64,000 bases of DNA from Agaricus subrufescens (lineage: Eukaryota > Basidiomycota > Agaricomycetes > Agaricales > Agaricaceae). Below, piece after piece: positions 52,916 through 61,904 of the stretch (position 1 is its first letter; each line of letters begins with the position of its first letter). Both the position numbers and the translations under genes were made by a program. The notes beneath the pieces were generated by a model. The model saw only the letters and a list, made by a program, of their open reading frames with translations, ran no database searches and was not told the origin of the DNA. The stretch is taken from contig CM057057.1 of assembly GCA_029945375.1 (NCBI GenBank), positions 6,014,001-6,078,000 of the forward strand, read 5' to 3'.

Positions 52916-55038
52916 ATGGCTTCGGGTTCGCCAGCGTTCGTTAAGCTCAACGGGGAGAACTATGCCACGTGGTCCGGCGAGATGGAGGCCTGGCTACGCG
53001 CCTCTGGCCTATGGAGACTTGTTTCAGGCAAACAAAGCGCTCCCTCCATTCCCTCTTCCCCTACTCCCCAGGATTTCGCTTCCCAGTCACTCTGGGAGGA
53101 CAAACTCGACAAGGCAGCTGGCTGGCTCTATCTTATGGTTGAAGAAGACCAAAGGGTGCATTTTGCAGGCATCCAGGACGATCCAATCAAGATGTGGGCT
53201 GCTCTGGAGGCTGTACATCGTCAGAAGAAGGCTGGAATGCGGTTCAATGCCTATGATGAGCTGTTTAGCATCCGAAAACTCGAGGAGGAGTCGCTCCAAT
53301 CGCTTATAAACCGTGTAGAGGGCTGCAAACGTCGTCTCAAGGAGCTTAGACCGGAAAAATTCACTTTAGACGAGCTGGATGATGAGCTGGCCTCTATGGC
53401 ACTCATTAGGGCGCTCCCGGACGAGTTTTCTGCTTTCACATCATCTCTGTTGCTTATGGACAAGCTGGACAAGACCACCATTCATCAGGCCTTCGTTACA
53501 GAGGATATCCAGCGAAGGAAACGTGCTCAGGATGCCTTGGGAGGCTCCCAGGCCCTGGCAGCGCGTTCTGGCTTCAAAAACGCGTCGGAGACCTGCGATT
53601 TCTGTGGGAGGACTGGTCACAAGGTGGCTAACTGCTGGACGTTCGAAAAGGCCAAGAAACGCGCTCAGGAGGATGCTCAAAAGCCTAAAACACGATGGAA
53701 CAAGGCCAACAAGGCCCAGGACAGCTCCACTGACTCCCCCACCGCTTCCTCAAGCTCTAGCTCGACTCCTGGTGCCGAAAAAGCGCAGAGAGTGCGAGAA
53801 TTTGCTGGAAATGCAAGTGCTCCCTCCCCTACCTCTTCCCCTTCGCTCTCTCCCCCCCTGCAGCTCGATGCTGACTTCCACTGGCTTGCAGATACAGGGG
53901 CCACTTCTCATATGACCCCCCACAAGCATTGGTTCAAATCCTACTCCCCCCATCGCATTCCCATTCGCTTAGCTGATAATTCAGTTGTTTACTCTGCTGG
54001 GGTGGGGTCTGTGGTCTTTGAGCCAGTTTTGAGCGGAAAGGTGGCTAGAGCGGTCGAGTTTACTAGAGTTTTGCATGTTCCTGCTCTCCGGAGCAACTTG
54101 CTGTCCTGTTTATACCTTGCACAGCACAAGAATTTCATCATCACAATTTCTGCTCGCTCTATGGCCTTCTGCTGCAAGGGAACAACGCTTTTCACCGCTA
54201 CAATCCACCCTAACAACTCTGCTGAGCTAGATGGCTCAACCCTGACCTCGGAGGCCGCTTTTTCGGTCTCTACACTCCCCTGTGACCTCTCCCTATGGCA
54301 TCGTCGCTTTATTCACCATAATTATGCTGATGTGAGGTCTATGGTGAACAAGGAGCTTGTTACAGGCCTCAAAATCGACTCTAAAGCGTCCCCTGACCCC
54401 ATATGTGAGCCCTGCCTTGCTGGGAAGATGCATTCACTTCCTTTCCCCTCCTCTACCAGCCATAATCGATCTCCACTCGAGCTGGTGCACTCAGACCTTC
54501 ATGGACCGCTCCCAGTTGCTTCCCACTCAGGCTACAAGTACTGGATAACGTTTATAGACGATGCAACGCGTTTCCGGGCTGTATATCTGCTGAAAAGCAA
54601 GTCTGAGGCCTTTGAAGCGTTCAAAATCTACAAATCTTGGGCTGAAAACCAACTAGGAGTGAAAATGCGCGCTCTACAGGACGATAAAGGCAGTGAATAC
54701 ATGTCTAAAGCGTTCCTAGCCTTCACGGAGCAGTGTGGCATCGATAGGAGGCATTCTACTCGCAACAGGCCTCAGCAGAATGGTCTAGCTGAAAGAGCTA
54801 ACAGGACTATGGGGGAAAGGATCACTGCCATGCTCTCTGAGTCGAAATTGCCCCCGAGTTTCTGGGGTGAATGCATCTCTTCTATGGTGCATGTATGGAA
54901 TAGGCTTCCTACGTCGTCTCTCCCTGGTTCTACACCCTTCCAAGCGTTCTATAAGCGAAAACCCGACGTTTCCCACCTCCGAGTATGGGGGTGCACTGCC
55001 TATGTCCATATACAACGAGATAAACGCAATTCTCTTCA
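52916..55038 (+). pseudogene. gag-pol of Copia A3, N-terminal part
   Basis: Open from ATG 52916 for about 708 codons without a stop: Gag (MASGSPAFVKLNGENYATW), CDFCGRTGHKVANC, protease DTGATSHMTP, pre-integrase LWHRRFIHHNYADV and CEPCLAGK, integrase HSDLHG, FIDDATRF, LQDDKGSEYMSKAF (GSEY instead of GGEY next to the catalytic Glu), NRPQQNGLAERANRTM, WGCTAYVHIQRDKRNSL. It then runs into the non-coding insert. Coding integrity was apparently preserved until the two insertions, making A3 one of the better-kept A copies. Confidence 0.88.
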
Positions 55039-56455
55039 TTCCCTTCTTGACCTCTAACCACCACCTTCCCTTTTGGGATGGGTGGGGCCTACGCCTTAGT
55101 AGCTGAGACGTCCACTCCTCGGTGAAATCGTAGGAGGCGCTGTGTAGGCGGGGTCTCACTCCCTGCTGATATCCCAGAGGTTCGAGTTGAATAGCGCGGT
55201 CGGCATCTGTGCTATCGATGGATGTCGTGTCGACCACTGTTGGGCGGCCTTGGGGTATGTTACTCCCCTTCCGCTTGACCTTCGGGGCGTAGTCTCTGCG
55301 TCCCACCCTCGCGCTCTCTTCTTGGGGGCGCACCCCTCGTCCAGGACGGTCACAAACCTCTTGGACACCACTGCGCTGGCGCCGCTCTCTGCGCCTCACT
55401 CTCCTTTTCTACTCGGGGCAGAGAAATCCTCTGTTCCACCACTCGCGCCCGCTCTTCTCATGGGCGCACCCTCTCGTCTGGACTGGCCAACACCCTCCGG
55501 ACACCACCGCGTCGGCGCCGCTCACAGCGCCCACTTTCCCTTCCCTCAACGGACGTCGGATGCGACCACGTCCAAGACTTGCCATCCCACCCCATCGGAT
55601 GGTCCGATCCCTTTCCGCACCGGGCTGCGGTGTCTTCAAGAGACCCTCCCGCCGTGCACTATCTTTCAGTGGCATCGCGCTGCTGGATCTCCCCCGGTCG
55701 TCATTTCTCTGGCGGCCACCATCCTGCTGCGCACTTGTGCGTGGCACCTCCTCCCTCTCCTCGGCCGGATCCTACCCTGGGTCCGTCCACTATTGGCTAG
55801 CTATTCTTAGCTGGCACCGAGTGGTTGCGTTACTCTGTGACGTGACCTCACGCTCCGGGTCTTTCGACCCAACATTCGGAAAGTCCAAATTCCCCCCGAC
55901 TTCTCCATCCTGTCCCTTCCGGCCCCGGCTACTTCGTAGCCGGTCCCCTCATTCGTTCCCGGCACTCAGCTGCCCCAACATTCTCCTCCGGCCCTGGCTA
56001 CTCTATGCGATGGCCAGCTCTCCACCATCTTTTCAGGCACCCAGCTGCCTCTGTCACTCTTTTCACGGGAGCACGTTCCACCGGCACCCACCATCTGCAC
56101 TCACGGCGCTTCGCGTGCGACTGCAACCGCCTCGTCAGAAAATCGGGGGCGTATCTGGGCTGTTATGTAGGTGTTTTATGTTTGCTTGAGCTAAGGCTCG
56201 CTTCGTACACTTTTCCCTACGGCCCATCATTTTTATCTTTATTGTTTTGTTTTTATTTTATCTTCGAGGCGATGTAAATTCCGCCGGATATGATATACGA
56301 TTATAATGTTGTTTGGGGCTAATGTTTATTTCGGCGACGCGTCATGGCTGCCATTTTCTTGTAGTATGCCCGGAGTATCTAACCGGATGTCGTATAGCTA
56401 CTTGAAATAAAGGTCCACCGAGAGGTGCCATTGATACAAAAAAAAAAAAAAAAAA
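55039..56455 (+). mobile_element. 1.4 kb non-coding retroposed element with half-LINE head and tail
   Basis: Bounded by the 15-bp duplication ACGCAATTCTCTTCA (55024-55038 and 56456-56470). The head TTCCCTTCTTGACCTC...CCACCACCTTCCC resembles HL heads. The last ~390 bp (from about 56065) match the HL 3' UTR and end AGGTGCCATTGATAC plus poly(A) (56438-56456). The ~1 kb between is GC-rich, has no Gag-like frame and contains an imperfect ~135-bp tandem duplication (GGGGGCGCACCCCTCGTCC near 55325; GGGCGCACCCTCTCGTC near 55461). Weak A-box (TAGCTGAGACG, 55100) and B-box (GGTTCGAGT, 55179) matches are present. It acts like a SINE in structure. Confidence 0.82.
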
Positions 56456-56470
56456 ACGCAATTCTCTTCA

Positions 56471-57099
56471 GCCTCACTATGAAAAATGTGTTTTCATAGG
56501 GTATCCTACTGGCTACAAGGGCTGGAAGTTCTATAACCCAGTCACCAAGCGTTCAATCATCTCTGAAAGGGCAGAATTCGATGAAAGGTACTTCCCTGGC
56601 ACTTCTAGAGCTCAACTCGATGCTATTCCTTCATTTGCTGGCCCTCCCAGCTCTCCCGAAACTCCTATCGCTTCAGAGCCTTCTCCAGCGCTCCCCTCGT
56701 CGCATTTCGACTTCCCACCTCTCCATCCCACCTCTCCAGGACGAAGGGGGTGGTACCTGGCCTCTCCCTGCACCGTCTCCGCTGCCTAGTTCGACTCCTG
56801 CAAGTGATATTCCTCCTGAAGAGTCTAAAGCACCTCAGAATGCTCCTGAAGCTCCTGTGATCGCTCCTGCATCTCCTGAGCTCGTTCCTGCATCTCCTGT
56901 CGCTCCCTCTCCACCTAGAACGCCTCCACAACCTCCTGCACCACTCCCTGTCACTCCTCCGACCGCTCCTGTGCCTGCTGAGCCTCCACGAGTCCCTAGG
57001 CGCACCAATCGAGTTAGACGACCTCCTGGTGAGTGGTGGAGGGTCAAGAACATTGACCTGCCTGGGGACAACCCAGAACTCGAAGAAGAGGCTGCTTTC
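56471..57099 (+). pseudogene. gag-pol of Copia A3, continuation (integrase end and linker)
   Basis: Resumes QPHYEKCVFIGYPTGYKGW, SIISERAEFDERYFPGTSRA, a Pro/Ala linker (with a short direct duplication CTCCATCCCACCTCTCCA near 56719 that shifts the frame), RRTNRVRRPPGEWWRVKN, ending LEEEAAF, where the LINE poly(A) is inserted (T-run from 57100). Confidence 0.83.
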
Positions 57100-57194
57100 T
57101 TTTTTTTTTTTTTTTTTTGTATCAATGGCATTTATTTCAAAATGGACCTTAAGGGTGCCATGACGCGTACCCCGTACTTTACATCACCTGTACT

Positions 57195-60100
57195 CTACCT
57201 CTCTCCCCCACGGAGATTACAAATAGAAACGAACAACAAAAGGGCAGTCACAGTATCCGGCGGAATAGTCATCGCCATATGAGAAAAGAAAAAAGCAAAC
57301 CAATCGCGAGGGGAAACTTCGATACCAGTACATGCAGAGAGAGCGCAAGAAAGATAAAAAGAAGAACCGAGGAAAAAGTAAAACAATGAAACTATCTTAC
57401 AATTAAAAAGAAACTTGACGCGTTCAGCAGTTACGACCTCTCCTGTCGCCTCCAGCGTACCAAGTGTCATCTTCTCGAAGTTGAAGCCGGCCCATTCGTC
57501 AGCTTCAAAGCAATTTTGATAGAGGGAATCTTCTGTCTCATGCCAGAAAATAGGACCCGTGTCAAGGATGGGAAGTTTGCGTTTACGCCTCTCCTTGTTT
57601 TCTTCGTCTCGCTTGCGGTAAACCTCCTCGTGATAGGCCGGCCAGCTCGGTTCTGATGTGCGCGATTGCTCCGGTGGTTCGAAGGTGAAGGCGCTTGGAT
57701 TGTCCATAAGGAATAAAATGAGACCGCGGATCGTGCAGATTCCATCTATCGTATAATGATTAGCTCTCCTCACGTACCAAGGACAGCAGTTCAATATGTG
57801 TTCACGAGACTCCGGGAACAGTGGGTCAACCGTTCCATGACAGCCTACCATTGGCTCACGAGGGAAGAATCTAGATCGATACTCCCCTGTTGGTGCGTGG
57901 TTGGTGATCAAGCGTACAAGACGTGCAAGTAGCTTGGGATCGTGAGCGGCCGTGACTCCACCGTAGCTGCGGAGCCAAGGGCCTTGGTTGAGGTGTGTCG
58001 GGAGAACCCGCGTGTAATCCGTGTCTGGCGGAAGGGAGGCGTCCGGCCTGCACCACCCACCTTCGACGTGACTACAAGGAAATGTGAAACCTGGAACCCT
58101 CGCTTTGAGACGTCCAGGCTTCTTTTGATATAATTCGAGCCAGCCGTGTCCCCTAAAACACGACCGGTCTCTCGGATCGTCAAAGCCTCTGACCCAGAGA
58201 GCTAGGACGTTAGAAGTGGTCCTCTGTTTGGCAAAATCGTGTGTTTGCGATTGAGGAAAGGTTAGAGAGACGTTGGTGAAGTGTCTCTCTTTGGCTGCGT
58301 TATGGATCGCTTGATAGACGTGCGCGCGGAGAAAGTTGAACTGCCATGCGCTTGTGTCGGGATCCGAGGTGGCCCATGACTCGCGATAGCCCTTGACGAC
58401 GATTTCCACTCCAGGATACTCGTCGACTATAGCTTCAAATGCGAGAGACAAGGCGATGGACAATTGCTTGCCCACCGGTTTGGAGTTGGCGGCGAGGAGG
58501 TTGTGGACGATCCTCGGAGACGTGGTGTAAAGGATGATTTTCTCGACGTTCCATCCCTTTTGGAGTTTGTTGTAGGCTTTTTGTAAGGCGCGGTACGCGG
58601 ACCAACCTACAATCGTCTCTTGGGTAATACGCCTTCCAGCAGCAAGAACCTTGGATGAGATCGCTTGGCCATTATAGAGGGTGATGAGCGATATGTGAGA
58701 GTGGGATCGTTCCGAGGGGTTGAAGTCCGAGTCCCATTTATGGAGGCAGCCCGCCGTAATAAGATGGAGGGCATTGATGTCTCTGGTCGTCGAACCGTTG
58801 AGCTCGAGGTGATACTTGTCGTTATCTTCCTTGTTAGGAGGAGGAATGATGAATTTAACTTTATTCGGGTGTTTGTCAACGAATCGTTCACCCGGTTTGA
58901 TGAATGGTGACAAGGGATGAATAACCTCGTGTGCAGGATTGTCGATGATGGAATCCAGTGGGGATTTCAGCACTTTGCGTCGACTCTTGGACATGTACTC
59001 CAGAGAGTTAGGGTGGAGGGTGGAGAGTTTGGCTTTTCGCCGCTCTAGTAGTGAAAGAACGGGGTGATGCGTGGGTAGCGTCTTCAAACGGTTAACGGAT
59101 CGTTCAAAGAGCTTCTTGATGGATAGATGTAGAGGCATTAAGCCAGCCACGGCTGTCATGCCTCCTAGGGGGGAAGTTCGGAACGCGCCAGTGATCCAGC
59201 GAGCCCCTTGGTTGTGGGTAAGTCGAAGCATGTTCATGTTGGTTTTGAAGCTTCGAGTACCAGGTTTGTACCAACAGCGTAGTCCGAAGGTCGCTATTGG
59301 CTGAACGCACGATATGTAGAGGGTGCGTTTCTGTTTGGGTGTGAGGCCCCGGTTGGAGTTGCCAAGAATTCTCATACAGCGAACTGCAGAGAGCGATTTG
59401 GTGGCGTAGTATTTGACATGCTCCCGGAAGTGGAGGTTGCGGTCGAAGCGAATGCCAAGGTATCTCCACACCGTCTTGGGGACGAGCGGGGAGGTGGAAG
59501 TGAATGGTTCGAATCCCAGGTCGATGGGGGGATTCGGCGAGTCCTTCTTGCTGGCGGATTCAGCAAAGTTGAGTAGTTCCGTCTTTGAGTGTTCCATCAC
59601 AAGACCGAAGTCGTTGAGAATGGAAGTGATTTGGGCATACGCCTCTTTTAGAGTTTTGTGAACCGAGTCATAACAATCCCCCGAAGCAACAAGTAGTCCG
59701 TCGTCAACAAAGGAAAGAATCGCAGTCAAAGGAGAAGGAGAAGAAAAAGAATCAACCTCGTCTCGAATGTTAACCCATCTGTCCAAAAGGTGGAATACAG
59801 GCGCGATATACAAAGCAGAGAGAATTGGAGAAAGCGCAGATCCTTGTCCTACACCTACGTTACTATCAAATAGCGGAGATGTTTCGTTTTTTATGGAGTA
59901 TTGTGTTTTTCTGTTAACTAAATAATCAGAGAAGAAATTACATATCTTGTTCGCAAAACCAAAATGTCTGAGAATTTGAAGTAAAGCGTTATGATTAAGA
60001 GAGGGGAAAAATTGGGCAACGTCGAAAGCAATGACAGACGTAACCTTTTTATGAGCCCAGCCGGATCGGACGTGATGGGTGAGGGCGACAGCAGCGTCTT

Positions 60101-61904
60101 CGACGGATCGTTGTATGATACCGCCGGTTTGGCATGGGTGAATAGCGCAGGTGGCGACACCTTCAAATTGTAATCGCCTGGCAATCATTTTCTCGATGAG
60201 TTTCCCCATCGTATTAAGAAGGACGATGGGCCTAAAGGACTTGGCCCGATCGTATGAAGGTTTACCCGGCTTCGGTATGACTACCGAGACCGAGTTCTTG
60301 AAGTGCTTCGGCCATTTACCTAATTCGATGCAAAGGTTAGCTATGGTGGTCATCAGAATGCATACTAGTTCGCTGTACGCCAACTGCTTCCATATTCTCC
60401 AGGTCACATGGTCAGGACCCGGAGCGGTATTCTTCGCGCAGTTCTTGAGGGCGTCGCGAAATTCCTGAATGGAGAAGACGGACCACGTCCTCTCGTCGAA
60501 CATTCCTATCTCCTCAACCATTCTGTCAAGGTTAGTGGTTCGGTTACTCGCTGAGTTGTACGTAGCGTGAAGAGTATTGAAAAGCGAGTCCTCATCGAGG
60601 CACGGTTTACCTTTATTGTCCAAGATTGCTTCGACAGCTTCCATCTTGCGTTCTCTTGCCCACGGCATCAGGTCCCATGGTCTTTGATTGTCAGTGGCAA
60701 TTTCCTCGATCCTTTTGTCGAAGTGTTCCCTTTTTGCTGCTCGGATGGTGCGTTTGAGTTCTGTGCGAGCTTTGAGGTTTTTGCGCCCATTGATACGTTT
60801 GCTGTATTCTTTGTACGCCTTCTTGCAATCCTCATTCCACCACTTTTTCCCATGACGGCTGAGTTTACTTTCCCTCGCATTCGTTTTCCAGGCTTCGTCG
60901 AATATCGCTCCGATCTGTTCAAGTACCTCCTCGAGCTCCTCCTTAGTGCGGACGGTATTGATTTTGACACTGCCGAGTTTGGCCGTAATTGTCTTGATGT
61001 AGTCCTCTTCCTCCTCGGATCCTTCGTCAATTCTCTCTTTCCCTTTACCCTCACTCCCTGCTTTGGCGAATGGTACCGATATAGATAAGGGTCGATGATC
61101 GGACCCCCATCTTTCTGTTGGGTTAGTTCGGATCTCGTATGTGAACTCTTTATTGTTGATAAGGTCCGCCGAAGCAAAGACCAGATCTAGAACCGACGCC
61201 CTATTTTCGGGATTGTCTGGTATACGGGTTGCTTCGCCTCCGTTAGAGGGTAGCACATATGATAGCTCAAGGTCATTGAGGACCTCTTTGAGCTTCATGT
61301 ACGGAGACGAAGGTCGGTATTGAGACGCCGCCCCATCATCCCACTCGCGATCTTGGATATTAAAATCGCCGGAGCAGAGAGAGATTTTTGGGAAATTTCC
61401 ACTTGCCACTGAGAGTGCACGAACGGCGGATTGTGTTTCCCCGTCGTTGTACACATTGAGGACGTTGAATTCCTCTGGGATTCCCATGCGGGGAGTCTTG
61501 ACTTTGAACGTTATTAAAGACACGTCCCTGTGTTTGATGATGTCGGACCGGAGTATGGGTTTGAAGACCTTCATGCGTTTATTGACGTATGTGAGGACTC
61601 TTGGGTGTTCTCGCTTTTCGTCTGTGTTAGTGAATGCCTCCGTAAAGGCTGTCCATGATGGGTGAAGAGGCGGGCCATAGGCCATATCCCCTTCTTTGTT
61701 AGTGGTGGATGGTTGGGTACGGACGCCCTTCCATCCTGGCTCTTGGAACATAATGATGTCCGTATAGCCAGCCATTTTATCAAGAAGTACCGAGGTAGCT
61801 TCCCAATTTTTGCGAACATTAAAAGAAATAATAGAAATATTACTTAACGAGTGTGGTGCGGGTTTTCGACTTCCGCTGGAATGAGATTGGTCGTCGCTAT
61901 TCAT
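57195..61904 (-). CDS. LINE ORF2: AP endonuclease-reverse transcriptase polyprotein
   Basis: 1569 aa without a stop, ATG 61904. The start overlaps the ORF1 stop as ATGA. Endonuclease (about 25-280): ISFNVRKNW, IIMFQEPGWKG, CSGDFNIQDREWD, WGSDHRPLSI, all expected metal and catalytic positions present. RT (about 540-830): SVSVVIPKPGKPSYDRAKSF, VIAFDVAQFFPSLNHNALL, GVGQGSALSPILSALYIAP, LSFVDDGLLVAS (FVDD active site), YLGIRFDRNLHFREHV. A stretch at about 1080-1240 has the position of RNase H (EKIILYTTSPRIVHNLL), but I do not see the usual acidic residues. C-terminal zinc-like motif GCHGT...ESREHILNCCPWYV. It would make cDNA at nicked target DNA, for its own RNA and perhaps for HL RNAs. Confidence 0.88.
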   Translation of the reverse strand: MNSDDQSHSSGSRKPAPHSLSNISIISFNVRKNWEATSVLLDKMAGYTDIIMFQEPGWKGVRTQPSTTNKEGDMAYGPPLHPSWTAFTEAFTNTDEKREHPRVLTYVNKRMKVFKPILRSDIIKHRDVSLITFKVKTPRMGIPEEFNVLNVYNDGETQSAVRALSVASGNFPKISLCSGDFNIQDREWDDGAASQYRPSSPYMKLKEVLNDLELSYVLPSNGGEATRIPDNPENRASVLDLVFASADLINNKEFTYEIRTNPTERWGSDHRPLSISVPFAKAGSEGKGKERIDEGSEEEEDYIKTITAKLGSVKINTVRTKEELEEVLEQIGAIFDEAWKTNARESKLSRHGKKWWNEDCKKAYKEYSKRINGRKNLKARTELKRTIRAAKREHFDKRIEEIATDNQRPWDLMPWARERKMEAVEAILDNKGKPCLDEDSLFNTLHATYNSASNRTTNLDRMVEEIGMFDERTWSVFSIQEFRDALKNCAKNTAPGPDHVTWRIWKQLAYSELVCILMTTIANLCIELGKWPKHFKNSVSVVIPKPGKPSYDRAKSFRPIVLLNTMGKLIEKMIARRLQFEGVATCAIHPCQTGGIIQRSVEDAAVALTHHVRSGWAHKKVTSVIAFDVAQFFPSLNHNALLQILRHFGFANKICNFFSDYLVNRKTQYSIKNETSPLFDSNVGVGQGSALSPILSALYIAPVFHLLDRWVNIRDEVDSFSSPSPLTAILSFVDDGLLVASGDCYDSVHKTLKEAYAQITSILNDFGLVMEHSKTELLNFAESASKKDSPNPPIDLGFEPFTSTSPLVPKTVWRYLGIRFDRNLHFREHVKYYATKSLSAVRCMRILGNSNRGLTPKQKRTLYISCVQPIATFGLRCWYKPGTRSFKTNMNMLRLTHNQGARWITGAFRTSPLGGMTAVAGLMPLHLSIKKLFERSVNRLKTLPTHHPVLSLLERRKAKLSTLHPNSLEYMSKSRRKVLKSPLDSIIDNPAHEVIHPLSPFIKPGERFVDKHPNKVKFIIPPPNKEDNDKYHLELNGSTTRDINALHLITAGCLHKWDSDFNPSERSHSHISLITLYNGQAISSKVLAAGRRITQETIVGWSAYRALQKAYNKLQKGWNVEKIILYTTSPRIVHNLLAANSKPVGKQLSIALSLAFEAIVDEYPGVEIVVKGYRESWATSDPDTSAWQFNFLRAHVYQAIHNAAKERHFTNVSLTFPQSQTHDFAKQRTTSNVLALWVRGFDDPRDRSCFRGHGWLELYQKKPGRLKARVPGFTFPCSHVEGGWCRPDASLPPDTDYTRVLPTHLNQGPWLRSYGGVTAAHDPKLLARLVRLITNHAPTGEYRSRFFPREPMVGCHGTVDPLFPESREHILNCCPWYVRRANHYTIDGICTIRGLILFLMDNPSAFTFEPPEQSRTSEPSWPAYHEEVYRKRDEENKERRKRKLPILDTGPIFWHETEDSLYQNCFEADEWAGFNFEKMTLGTLEATGEVVTAERVKFLFNCKIVSLFYFFLGSSFYLSCALSACTGIEVSPRDWFAFFFSHMAMTIPPDTVTALLLFVSICNLRGGER

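Noticed and set aside
55100..55187. Pol III promoter or tRNA gene in the non-coding element.
   Set aside because: A- and B-box matches are weak and ~79 bp apart, and no T-arm or acceptor stem can be formed; kept only as a remark.
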